Positions 40,501 to 49,400 of a DNA stretch of 49,548 nucleotides are shown here, in pieces (the stretch's first letter is position 1; each line of letters opens with the position of its first letter). The position numbers were made by a program, and so were the translations under genes. The stretch comes from Candidatus Undinarchaeales archaeon. Lineage in GTDB: Archaea; SpSt-1190; JASMDC01. The DNA lies in the NCBI GenBank assembly GCA_030753015.1, contig JASMDC010000026.1, forward strand, positions 1 through 49,548. The letters run 5' to 3'. Under the pieces are notes generated by a model. The model saw nothing but the letters and a program-made list of their open reading frames with translations, did not search any database and was not told the DNA's origin.

Positions 40501-41589
40501 GTACTTGTTCTTGAGCGCCAACCAGTGGACCATCCGTTCCTGCCATTCGTCAAGGATCGATGGCTCCATGAGAAGAATGAGAAAATAGCCATAGAAGAGC
40601 GAGAACACATGGAGTTCATCTGCTTCGCGATTGCCCATGTTTTGCACGGTCTCGCGATACGCCTGTGTCTCGTTCCATACCTGCTCGAGCTGTCTGTTTG
40701 CGTCCTCAACGCGGACAGAGAGCTCCTGTTGGCGTTGGTTGAGCTCTGAAAGGGACTGCTTGACACGTGTACGCTCGACACTGATGATCCCGAGCGTCCT
40801 ATTAACGTCCATCGTCCGCTCTACAAACTCCTCCCGGGAGATAGTACCATTTACCAATGCACGTTCCAGGATGGTCTTGTTCTTCGTGACCTCGTCCTCT
40901 AGCGTTCCGAGACGGACGTCGGTTATCGTCTTGTTCTCAACCTCGTCCTCGACGGACCTGAGCTCGTTCTGGGTGCTCTCCACCGTCGCGGTCGCGATCC
41001 ATTCGGCAGTAATACCATCGGCGAGCCGGTCGTATACACGCTCTGTGATACTGGAACGGAGGACAGGGAGAACGATGAATCCCATGACGAAGAGAGCGAT
41101 CAACGACTCACGTGGTCGTGAGACGACACAGGCTCCGATGCAACACCAAATAAGACCGGACGCACCGACGAGGATTGTGTCCGGCGAGATCGCTGCGAAA
41201 AAAACACCGGGTCCAAGAATCGATAGGAGAAAGAACACTGCGGCTCGATGGGGTCGTAGGCGGAGCTCAAGGAGGGTTCCGAAAACAACGAGTAGACCGA
41301 TGTTCATGACAAGGTGCCCGGGGTAGAGATGTATGAGAGCGTAAGTCAGGTAGGTGTAGGTCTGAGTCAGAGTGGTATCAAGGCCATAAAGTCCAACAAC
41401 TGTATCGAACGGCGGTGAAACGAGCAGACTGCCTCCCGTGAACCACACATAAAGGAATACGATGGTGGCCAAGAAAGAGAGGGTAACAACGGGCAAGATG
41501 GGCTCTTTACCTTTGACCTTCTCACGATTACCCTCGATTACCGGTCCCTCCGCTTTTCGTGATTCCGAAGGAATCTTAAGTATTTGCAC
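40225..41589 (-). CDS. Rhomboid-like membrane protein with coiled-coil insertion
   Basis: A protein of about 454 aa. The rhomboid signatures are YALIHLYPGHLVMNIGLL (conserved H-x3-N in TM2) and VGASGLIWCC (the GxSG serine, TM4). After TM5 there is a long coiled-coil segment (about 150 residues, VESTQNELRSVEDEVENK and onward) before a last membrane segment ELHVFSLFYGYFLILL that contains a His possibly equal to the TM6 catalytic His. The tail is hydrophilic and its last 90 residues lie antisense to the methyltransferase gene. It may be an intramembrane serine protease; the noncanonical TM6 spacing leaves activity open. The start is unsure: GTG 41589, or TTG 41496 just before TM1 if the shared TATA (41575-41584) is used. 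Confidence 0.7.
   Translation of the reverse strand: MQILKIPSESRKAEGPVIEGNREKVKGKEPILPVVTLSFLATIVFLYVWFTGGSLLVSPPFDTVVGLYGLDTTLTQTYTYLTYALIHLYPGHLVMNIGLLVVFGTLLELRLRPHRAAVFFLLSILGPGVFFAAISPDTILVGASGLIWCCIGACVVSRPRESLIALFVMGFIVLPVLRSSITERVYDRLADGITAEWIATATVESTQNELRSVEDEVENKTITDVRLGTLEDEVTKNKTILERALVNGTISREEFVERTMDVNRTLGIISVERTRVKQSLSELNQRQQELSVRVEDANRQLEQVWNETQAYRETVQNMGNREADELHVFSLFYGYFLILLMEPSILDEWQERMVHWLALKNKYLDGRSGTEDDDLVDVESSGPEVDDGLQTNVLDHSSDIVDRVPDDVPSRDLSSRESDVLRSRKLKGKHKGTTRTKDSPRLSKEVSRSRKSLD
41561..41575. promoter_or_regulatory. Palindrome beside divergent promoter
   Basis: GATTCC-GAA-GGAATC directly next to the TATA element shared by the rhomboid-like and MscS genes; a candidate operator, which would overlap the rhomboid-like coding region if that gene starts at 41589. 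Confidence 0.35.
41575..41584. promoter_or_regulatory. TATA element of mscS-like gene
   Basis: CTTAAGTATT centred about 25 nt before ATG 41604. It decides the MscS start in favour of 41604 rather than ATG 41592, which would be only 13 nt away. The self-complementary core CTTAAG may also serve the minus strand. Confidence 0.5.
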
Positions 41590-41603
41590 CAATGGCAGAA
41601 GCG

Positions 41604-42704
41604 ATGGACCCTGCGTTCAATGTTACTGCTGTCACGAACACTATTACGCTCATCGAGGCTCAGTCAAATATCATACGATACATCCTCGGCGCGGTAGTGG
41701 TGGTCCTTTCTTACTTTATCTCACGGTTCGCAGGAAAAACTCTTCATAAGATCGGTTCCAAGCTCGCAGATCACACGAGCACACGAGTTGACGACGAGCT
41801 CCTTCGTGTGAGCATTAAGCCCGTAAAGGTTACGATCGTCATCATCGGTGTCCTCGGTGCCCTGTTCATTTCCGGGTGGGATGCCGATTCCCTCCGCCTG
41901 ATGGCAAATCCCCTTGTCGCCATCGCCCTGCTGGTGCTAGCGCGTATCGTCGTCCATACCAGCTGTGTGTTCATCGAGGAGTACGGCGTCCACCTCGCAG
42001 AAATGGCGGACACGAGCCTTGACAAGCGGTTCATACCGACGATACAGGCCATACTCTCCATTGTCATATACTCTGTTGCAGGTCTCATGGCCCTCTCATC
42101 GCTCGGTGTGGACGTCACTCCCCTTGTCACTCTCGGTGGGGTCGCCGGTATCGCTGTTGCTGTGGCCTCTCAGGATACTCTTGGAAATGTGGTGGCAGGG
42201 ATCATCGTCATGTACGACAAGCCTTTCGCTTCCGGGGACCTCGTTCTGATCGGAGGGCCCGAGGGTGAAGGTGGTACGGTTCTGGCGGTGGGTCTCTTCA
42301 GCACGAAGGTCAGAACGTGGGACAACAACGTGATCACGTTCCCTAATTCAGACCTGTACAAAAAGGGTGCAGTGAACTACTCGTACGGTGACGAGCGCGT
42401 CCGTGTTCGTATCCCCGTGGGTGTCGCTTATGGCACCGATATCGAAAAGGTCCGTGGGATCCTCCTCGACATCGCTAAGGAGGATGAGAGCGTGCTCGAT
42501 GAACCCGAGCCCCGAGCGCTCTTCCTTTCCTTCGGTGACTTCGCCTATGACTTTGAACTCAGGGTCTACATCAAGGACCTTATGGACATCTTCAACGTGA
42601 AGGACCGTATCAATACGAACATCAAGACGCGATTCGACGAAAAGCACATCGAGATTCCATTCCCGGTCAGGACTCTTCTAATGCCGAAGAACGCACTCAA
42701 GTGA
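41604..42704 (+). CDS. MscS-family small-conductance mechanosensitive channel
   Basis: A 366-aa membrane protein. About five membrane segments come first, the last being the pore helix TM3 in GGVAGIAVAVASQDTLGNVVAG, with the Gly/Ala packing pattern of MscS. The beta domain MYDKPFASGDLVLIGG and a cytoplasmic alpha/beta domain follow (TWDNNVITFPNS, then the C-terminal IPFPVRTL). It releases osmolytes on hypo-osmotic shock. The size is larger than E. coli MscS (286 aa), with extra N-terminal segments. The leaderless start ATG 41604 is set by the TATA element; it is divergent from the rhomboid-like gene. Confidence 0.9.
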   Translation: MDPAFNVTAVTNTITLIEAQSNIIRYILGAVVVVLSYFISRFAGKTLHKIGSKLADHTSTRVDDELLRVSIKPVKVTIVIIGVLGALFISGWDADSLRLMANPLVAIALLVLARIVVHTSCVFIEEYGVHLAEMADTSLDKRFIPTIQAILSIVIYSVAGLMALSSLGVDVTPLVTLGGVAGIAVAVASQDTLGNVVAGIIVMYDKPFASGDLVLIGGPEGEGGTVLAVGLFSTKVRTWDNNVITFPNSDLYKKGAVNYSYGDERVRVRIPVGVAYGTDIEKVRGILLDIAKEDESVLDEPEPRALFLSFGDFAYDFELRVYIKDLMDIFNVKDRINTNIKTRFDEKHIEIPFPVRTLLMPKNALK

Positions 42705-42769
42705 GCGTTCATCTGACCTTCGGAAGAACTTTATGGTCCGTGTCCGTTTATTGGGACACAACAGGAAAC

Positions 42770-42777
42770 TTTATATA
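42770..42777 (+). promoter_or_regulatory. TATA box of pilin-like gene
   Basis: TTTATATA centred about 28 nt before ATG 42802; shows that the longer frame from 42733 is not used. Confidence 0.7.
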
Positions 42778-42801
42778 CCGGTTTCCCTGCCGAGTGACAA
42801 C

Positions 42802-43311
42802 ATGTTCAGGAGCAAGAGGGGAGAAGTCACTATCCTGTTCGCTATGTTGGCCTTTGCTATGATGTACATGGCAACCACACTGGAGTACGGCAATGCGAAT
42901 CCTGGTAGCGGGACCACGGTCGTGGACCTGGCACCTGTCAAGTTCATCGGTGTGAATTATTTAGACCCGGAGGCCGGCTATTTCAGTGAAGGGTCCGAGG
43001 AGAAGGTAGTTTTGATCTCTCTCCGCAACAGCGGCGGAACCCATGATGAACTATCACTCGTGTTCATTCATTCCCCTCGTACTGAGATTCTGAGCGATGA
43101 CCTCGAGAAGGACTCAGAGGACATCAATGGCACCGTGTACGAGCGGTTCCTCCTTCCTGTGCTCTACAGTTCAGAAAAGGAGGTCTCCTTCACACCGTTC
43201 ACGCTCAACAGGACGAACAACGTGTCGGTGATCATCCAGAAAGAGGAATTAACGGTCAGGCTCGTTGACGACGAGAATGCCGTATTCGATGAACGGACCC
43301 TAGAGATCTGA
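42802..43311 (+). CDS. Pilin-like membrane-anchored surface protein
   Basis: A 169-aa protein. The N terminus MFRSKRGEVTILFAMLAFAM has the class III form: basic residues plus Gly directly before a hydrophobic helix, as in archaeal pilins and related pseudopilins. A beta-rich extracellular domain with several NxT/S sequons follows. The short length fits a minor pilin or pseudopilin. It is monocistronic, with its own TATA box and a leaderless start. No pilus assembly ATPase is in the window. Confidence 0.65.
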   Translation: MFRSKRGEVTILFAMLAFAMMYMATTLEYGNANPGSGTTVVDLAPVKFIGVNYLDPEAGYFSEGSEEKVVLISLRNSGGTHDELSLVFIHSPRTEILSDDLEKDSEDINGTVYERFLLPVLYSSEKEVSFTPFTLNRTNNVSVIIQKEELTVRLVDDENAVFDERTLEI

Positions 43312-43339
43312 TCAACAGGGCTCCGGCCGGAATAGTTCA

Positions 43340-43349
43340 GATATATATG
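43340..43349 (+). promoter_or_regulatory. TATA box of receiver-domain gene
   Basis: GATATATATG about 43 nt before TTG 43388. A GGGG at 43375-43379 may act as ribosome binding site on the resulting short leader. Confidence 0.5.
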
Positions 43350-43387
43350 CCTTTGTCGTACTAGGTAGAACGTCGGGGTATATATCG

Positions 43388-44086
43388 TTGGTACAGGATG
43401 ACGGATTCGAATCAGAAAAGAAGCGGGTCCTCATCGTTTCCGGTGATATGGGCGAGGTGCTCCAGCTCAAAGAGCTCCTGTCGCTCTATGCCCAGGACAT
43501 GGAGCTCGACAATGCTGAGGATGGTCTCTCAGCTTTTCGCAAGCTCATCAGGACACGGTTCGACCTCATCCTTCTCGACTTCTTCCTGCCCGATGCGGAT
43601 GGCGAGGCTGTGCTCGACAAGGTCAAGGAGCTCCGACCAGGTCTGCCGGTCATCATCATGGCCGGGAAGGGCGCGGAGCAGTTCGCGGCCCATATGCTAC
43701 GGCTCGGCGCCTCCGATTATGTGCTCAAGGGCACTAACTTCCATAGCGATATGCTCCATGCTCTTAAGCGGAACCTCGAGAGGCTCGAGCAAGAGAAGCG
43801 TGTTACACTCCTTGAGGGGGTTATGGCACGGATGCCGGTGGGGGCATTGGTCATTGACGCCATGGGAACGATAGTCCTGGCCAACACGAAGGCGAAAGGG
43901 ATAATTGGTGACGTTGACCTTGAAGGAAATCCTGTAAAGGAAACATTGCCCGATGGTGATGTTATCGCTAAGGCCTGCACGAAGGCTCTTACTGGGGAGG
44001 TCGTGCAGCTCGACAGCGGTTCGGTCCAGCCAATCGAGCTCTACGGAAGCCCGTTCTGGGCAGTCGTATTCCTTAAAGACCAGTGA
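43388..44086 (+). CDS. Response-regulator receiver protein with PAS-like domain
   Basis: A 232-aa protein. Residues about 12-130 form a CheY-like receiver: the phospho-acceptor Asp64 is in LILLDFFLPDADG, and the conserved Lys is in DYVLKG. The usual Thr/Ser after beta-4 is Ala (IIMAGKG) and the acidic pair after beta-1 is reduced (VLIVSGD), so phosphorylation switching may be altered. Residues about 145-232 resemble a small PAS domain (MPVGALVIDAMGTIVLANTK). No kinase or output domain is present. The start is a TTG; no ATG or GTG fits. Confidence 0.75.
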   Translation: MVQDDGFESEKKRVLIVSGDMGEVLQLKELLSLYAQDMELDNAEDGLSAFRKLIRTRFDLILLDFFLPDADGEAVLDKVKELRPGLPVIIMAGKGAEQFAAHMLRLGASDYVLKGTNFHSDMLHALKRNLERLEQEKRVTLLEGVMARMPVGALVIDAMGTIVLANTKAKGIIGDVDLEGNPVKETLPDGDVIAKACTKALTGEVVQLDSGSVQPIELYGSPFWAVVFLKDQ

Positions 44087-44104
44087 TCCAGGGGACCTGC
44101 ACTG

Positions 44105-44800
44105 TTAGTTCTGCTTTAGCAGCCAGCGCATAATATTCACCATGAGAAACTTGTTGTCCGCCTTGAGCAAGTGCTCGTTGGTGATCATGGAACCATCACC
44201 GAGCGCGATAACTCGTCCCTGACCGGACTCGGCTCCCACGATGATCGGAGGATAGCCCTCCTCCCCCTCATCCCGCGACATATCCATGTTTGCATCAGCG
44301 AAGTGGTGATCGCCGTATGCAAGGGTGAAGGCGTTGTCGCCATCGGCCCTAAGTGAACATCCTGCGAGGTAGAGGACCTCGGAAATCCCGCTCATGACAG
44401 GGTGGTCATTATCAACGACGATTGGAGTGTAGGCAGTGGGATCATCGGATTCCTCTGTGACATGGTCCGGATTGAATCCGATACCAAAAGCTGCCGCTAA
44501 AGGCGTGATATTGTCCTTATGGTTGAGGATGTTCCCGAGCTCCGCGACCAGGAGGAGCCCTCCACCGTTATCCACGAACTGTTTGAGCGTGGCGACCTCT
44601 GCCTCAGTGAATGGTTTCTGCGGTACATTGACCACTAACACTCCCGCGTTCGAGAGAGCACCAAGACTGAGTGCCGTACTTACCTCGAAGCCGTATTGTT
44701 TCAAGATATCCGCGAGGAGGGAGAGTCCCTCATCTTCCGTGTTCACGATGTGGAAATAGTCCCCATGTGACTCATCAAAAAGGATTGCCGTTCCACCCAT
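44105..44800 (-). CDS. GATase-like/DUF4350-type protein
   Basis: A 231-aa soluble protein, probably of the class I glutamine-amidotransferase-like fold without catalytic Cys (as in DUF4350/IFT52-like ABC-type domains). Features are GGTAILFDESHGDYF at the start, LVVNVPQKPFTEAEVATL, FVDNGGGLLLVAELGN, and GRVIALGDGSMITNEHLL near the end. Such domains bind sugars or small ligands in some families; the role here is unknown. ATG 44800 is chosen because the minus-strand TATA (44821-44830) is centred 26 nt upstream. It converges with the receiver gene. Confidence 0.7.
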   Translation of the reverse strand: MGGTAILFDESHGDYFHIVNTEDEGLSLLADILKQYGFEVSTALSLGALSNAGVLVVNVPQKPFTEAEVATLKQFVDNGGGLLLVAELGNILNHKDNITPLAAAFGIGFNPDHVTEESDDPTAYTPIVVDNDHPVMSGISEVLYLAGCSLRADGDNAFTLAYGDHHFADANMDMSRDEGEEGYPPIIVGAESGQGRVIALGDGSMITNEHLLKADNKFLMVNIMRWLLKQN

Positions 44801-44820
44801 GTTGGTCCTTTTCTCGGGCA

Positions 44821-44830
44821 ATGCTTAAAT
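44821..44830 (-). promoter_or_regulatory. TATA box of the GATase-like gene (minus)
   Basis: ATTTAAGCAT on the minus strand, 26 nt before the start at 44800. Confidence 0.55.
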
Positions 44831-44881
44831 CTTGAACCACGACTGCAAGCCTTCAAATTGGGGGGGCCCTAGCTCTTAGCA

Positions 44882-45220
44882 TCACTCGTTGAACAGCATC
44901 TCTTCGGCTTCCGGAGAGATCGGTTCTTCCTCCTCAGGATCACCGAACAGGTGGGGAGCATCATCAACTCGCTTCTGGACGCCGTAATAGAGTGCAATGA
45001 GATGTGAGCAGAAGCGAGAGTGGTCCGCTATGAACTCAGGGCACGTGCAAACGAACCTGTTGAACGGTAGGGTTAGGTCCTTGATCATACAGAAGAAGTC
45101 ATCTTTGTCAACGGAACAACCACCAAAGACCGTACGGGCATGGATATCGTGTATGACGGCACAACCCGATTTGAAGAAACGATGCCCTTCGAAGACATCA
45201 TCCATCTCTACTTCCGCCAT
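44882..45220 (-). CDS. SWIM zinc-finger protein
   Basis: A 112-aa protein with a SWIM motif: Cys58-x-Cys60 (VCTCPEF) and Cys71-x-His73 (FCSHLIAL), with the usual spacing. SWIM domains bind DNA or protein; small stand-alone forms are common in archaea, some near recombination genes. The C terminus is very acidic (DPEEEEPISPEAEEML). The leaderless start ATG 45220 fits the TATA-like GACTTATGAA on the minus strand at 45245-45254. Confidence 0.85.
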   Translation of the reverse strand: MAEVEMDDVFEGHRFFKSGCAVIHDIHARTVFGGCSVDKDDFFCMIKDLTLPFNRFVCTCPEFIADHSRFCSHLIALYYGVQKRVDDAPHLFGDPEEEEPISPEAEEMLFNE

Positions 45221-45244
45221 GTGGGCCTCTTTCCCGTGAAGACA

Positions 45245-45254
45245 TTCATAAGTC
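45245..45254 (-). promoter_or_regulatory. TATA box of the SWIM gene (minus)
   Basis: GACTTATGAA on the minus strand, about 30 nt before ATG 45220. Confidence 0.45.
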
Positions 45255-45277
45255 TTTGTGTGACGCGAGGGGGGCGC

Positions 45278-46396
45278 TCAGAGTTCTTTTACACCGAAGC
45301 TCGTCCCTACTGAGATGGCGGTATCGAGGAGGTAATGGTCCCTGGGAACGAGTCGTTGCTTCCCGATGGTGTCGGCAAGCGGTGAGGACGTTATCTCACC
45401 ACCCTTTTCCGCGACAAGACGTCCGAACTTGCCCTGCGCGACGAGGTCAATCGCCTTTCTTCCGAACAAGGTTCCGAGCACACGGTCCCGTGATGATGGA
45501 GGCCCGCCCCGTTGAAGGTGGCCGAGCACGGTGACGCGTGATTCGATCCCGGTCCTTTCCTGGATACCATCAGCAACCACCTTCCCGATCCCACCTAGCC
45601 GGATCGGGTCCGCGCTGTCCTTGACTATACGCTTGACGACCTGTGTACCACCCGCGGGCCTTGCCCCTTCTGACACAACGATGATGGAGAACCGCTTCCC
45701 GTGACGGCTCCGATGGTCCACCACCCTACAGACCTCTTCAATATCGAAGGGTATCTCGGGGATGAGCAGGACGTCGCCACCGCCGGCGATACCGGCATGG
45801 AGGGCAAGCCATCCAGCGTTCCGACCCATGACCTCTACGACCATAGCACGATGGTGTGACATTGCTGTCGTGTGGATCCGGTCCAGAGCGTCAGTGATGA
45901 TACCAACAGCGGTGTCGAAGCCGAACGTGACATCGGTCCCTGCAAGGTCGTTGTCGATGGTCTTGGGGATGCCGATGATGTTCATACCGCGTTCTGCGAG
46001 CCTGCCGGCTATGGACTGGGTACCGTCCCCGCCTATCGTGATGACGGCATCGATATCAAGGTCCCGACAAGTATCGATCAAGACTTGAGAGACATCCTCC
46101 TTGATGAGCTTCCCGCCCTTTTCGACCGCGAAGGCGAATGGATCGGCCTTGTTCGATGTGCCAAGAATGGTCCCGCCGATGGATAGGATCCCTGATACAG
46201 TATCGTACGTAAGCTGACGGGTCCTTCCCTCGATGAGACCGAGGAAGCCATCCTCGATACCGATGACATCCCAGCCGTGTTCGACGATCGCGGTCTTCGT
46301 TACGGAACGGATCACGGCATTGAGGCCCGGACAGTCACCGCCTGCAGTGAGGACACCGATCCGCTCGATGTTATTATCGACCATGATGATACCCAT
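45278..46396 (-). CDS. pfkA: 6-phosphofructokinase, PfkA family
   Basis: A 372-aa PfkA-fold enzyme catalysing fructose-6-phosphate phosphorylation in glycolysis. Motifs are TAGGDCPGLN (17-26), GGDGT (122-126), PKTIDND (144-150) and GRNAGWLA. The pair Gly in GGDGT with Lys in PKTIDND is the mixed signature (Gly104/Lys124 in E. coli numbering) of a PPi-PFK-related clade that includes ATP users such as the trypanosome enzyme, so ATP use is likelier but not certain. PfkA enzymes are unusual in archaea, which mostly use ADP-dependent or PfkB enzymes. ATG 46396 is about 24 nt from the minus-strand TATA at 46416-46425. Confidence 0.92.
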   Translation of the reverse strand: MGIIMVDNNIERIGVLTAGGDCPGLNAVIRSVTKTAIVEHGWDVIGIEDGFLGLIEGRTRQLTYDTVSGILSIGGTILGTSNKADPFAFAVEKGGKLIKEDVSQVLIDTCRDLDIDAVITIGGDGTQSIAGRLAERGMNIIGIPKTIDNDLAGTDVTFGFDTAVGIITDALDRIHTTAMSHHRAMVVEVMGRNAGWLALHAGIAGGGDVLLIPEIPFDIEEVCRVVDHRSRHGKRFSIIVVSEGARPAGGTQVVKRIVKDSADPIRLGGIGKVVADGIQERTGIESRVTVLGHLQRGGPPSSRDRVLGTLFGRKAIDLVAQGKFGRLVAEKGGEITSSPLADTIGKQRLVPRDHYLLDTAISVGTSFGVKEL

Positions 46397-46415
46397 ACGA
46401 AGGTGCGGGTGAACG

Positions 46416-46425
46416 CTTATATTCG
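46416..46425 (-). promoter_or_regulatory. TATA box of pfkA (minus)
   Basis: GAATATAAGC on the minus strand, centred about 24 nt before ATG 46396, in the 43-nt gap after the large surface gene. Confidence 0.55.
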
Positions 46426-46439
46426 TGATGGCGGGTTGC

Positions 46440-49400
46440 TCATTCCGACTGCCCGTCCAATCCCTGGGATCCCTCTGATCCGCGGGCCTCGCCCGTCATG
46501 TAACGATACCCGTAGTAGGATGCCGTTGCAGGCCTTGCCGTGTAAGGGCTGGGTGCGGTAGTACCAGAGGTGGCGGGGGATACCGTCGCGACCGTTCGTG
46601 GTGTAAGTTCCCTGAAGACTACCCTGATCCCAATCACAAGAACGATGAAGATAACAAGCCCAATGATGGCCAGACCGGGGATGTTCTTACCGGTAATGAT
46701 ATCCCACAGGAAGCTCTCCTGAATTGCCCTGAAGAGCTGGTTGCTAGAGCCAAAGGTTATCGTCACATGGCCTCCAGCAGTAGCAAGCTCGGGGAACGTC
46801 TCCGAAGTGACCACGATATCGATATCAGCAGTCCCGGCGCTTGATAGGAACGTGAGTGGGAGGAGGAATGCATGCTTGCCATTCGGCTTGATCGTCGGTA
46901 TCGGTACCTCGGTGAAACCCAGACGAGCATTGACGGTATTGATACGTACGATGTAACTGTCCGGGACATTACCAATGTTTGCGACCTGGACGGGGACGTC
47001 TATGTCAGGTGTGTCCATCACGTCATAGGTGCCCATGACATCGATGGAGACGGAACACGTGCAGTCCTCGCTCCCAGCGCAGGATTCACCGATAACCGTA
47101 TCGCACACGCCGTTAGCGCAGAAGATTGGTGCACAATCCCGCGAGCAGAAACTGCATTCGTGCGAAGCGCATATCCCGTCACCGCAGCCGGCCTTGCAGA
47201 GCTCCTCGTAGGCATCGCACACTTTTCCATCAAGGCACCCACAGTCCTGGCAACAGTTGCCCTCGTTCTCAGTGGGTCGATCACATATACTGTCCCCGCA
47301 CCGCACACCAACGCACCCCGTCGAGTCAGCGTCGGTCCTGTGTGGATCACAGACGTGGAGGGGGCCATCGCATGCACACCCGGGACCTGTCCGGCAATCC
47401 TCGATAAGGGTATTGCATCGCTTTACGGTCGGGCACCCGTCCCTCAGGTCAGGCTCACGGGGGCATTCTTCGTCGCCGTCTGGCACGCCGTCGCCATCGA
47501 TATCACGTCGGCAGGTACCCTGAGAGCATGTATAAAGTGGTCCATAGATGCTCGTGCACTCAGAGTGCGCTGTGCAAGGGACGCACAGACCGCGTTCACA
47601 CACTTGGCCTTGTTCTTGGCAGACCTTGACATTGGATACGACGCAACGCTCGCTCAAGCATGAGAATTTGAGGGCAAGAGCTCCGCGGCATGCAGCGGGG
47701 CACTCATTGTCATTCAGGCATGGGAATCCCTTTCGCTGCGGGTCCGGATCTATCTGATCCGGGATGCTGTCATGGTCAATATCGGGCACGCATCCTCCTT
47801 CGTCCGCATGATCGCTCCACGGATCGCACACGCTTCCCTCGGAACACCTACAATCGGGACACCAGAGACAGTTCTCGCCGGCATCTTTCCTGCACACTCC
47901 ATCGATACATGTCTGGACACACCGCTCCTCGATACATGTATGCCCAAGACCGTAATCGAGGATGCAGACAACATCCGAGTCACAGCCCGCGCATCCACTC
48001 GTTGTGCATATGGTACCATCCTTGCAAGTATAATCCTCTCCCTTCTTACAGAGGAAGTCGTCACACACGAATGGGACGAACACGTTGTCCTCGCACAGGT
48101 TCGGACAGTTGTCGTTGTTCGTACATTTGAGGACCCGACACGCGCCACTGACAGGTTCGCATTGTTTACCTTCTCCGTACTGGGCCGCGCAAGCCTCGGT
48201 CGATGTACACGCCATGCACCCCTCCTTCTCGCAAACGAGATAGGAATCAGAGCACTCGCGGTCACGTCTCTCGCAAGATCCGCCGATGCATGCGTACCCG
48301 ATATGCAGTGTCCCTTCACACTTGTTGAAACGGGAGCAGTCCCCGTCGTTCAGGCAAGGACCACAGGAGCCAGCACGGCAAAAGAGCATTTCCGTCGAAC
48401 AATCCCGTGTTCCTGAATCGACGCAGGCACCGTCCCTGCAATCCTTGAGCTGAGCGGTGTTTCCGTCACATGAGCCTGGGCACGGGAACATGTCGATGCA
48501 CACGCCTGTCGTGGAACACGAGCCGAGCCCACTTTCGGCACAACATGTTGTGTTCCCAGGTCCGCACCGCCATGAACCTCCGACGCAGCGCACTGTGTCG
48601 ATGCATGACTCCGAGCCACAGCTGGCGTACGGAGGGATCCCTCCGAGCCTGTCGCCGAGACTGATGCATTTACCATCACAGCAATACCCTGTCGAGTCCA
48701 GGGTATCGCAGGGTGCACCTTCGGGTCCGCACGCCTCCTTACAGAGACCGTCCGCACAGAAAGGCATATCACAATCTGCTCGGGTGATGCACGGACGAGC
48801 TGCCCGGCAGGTACCTGCAGCACAGATACCGGAAGCGCACTGGCAGTCGAGGAGGCAGGACCCACTGTCGGGAATCACTCCCGCAATGACACAGGCCTTT
48901 TCGACACAACAATCCGAAGCGCAGGTCTCAGGATTGAGACAGAATCCCGAGAGGTCCCGAAGGCAGGTCCCCTTGCGGTTATTGCACTTGAGTCCCTGTT
49001 CACATGAGCAGTCGTCCGAACAGGAACCATCAAGGCCGACTGAGCTCTTGACGGTGCACACTCCCTTCGATGCGCACCCGGATGCACACTCGGCGTGGCC
49101 GGTGGCATTGGTGCCGAGCACCCCAAGGCACGTCCCGCCGGTACATTCGAGCCCAGTGATGCAGTCGTTGTCGATTCTGCATGGCTGAGCGAGCGTTTGC
49201 TCACCGCGATCCTTACAGGTGCTTCCTTTGCAGACCCCGGAGCCGCACTGTTCACCCGAGTCGCACGCTACACCGGTCTTCTTGAGGCACTTACCTCCAG
49301 TACATTCCATGGTCAAGCTGCACTGGCAGTCATTTGAGCACGTACTGTCGAGGTCGACCGTTTCCCTTGGCACGCACGTAGCGGCTGCACAGCAGGACGT

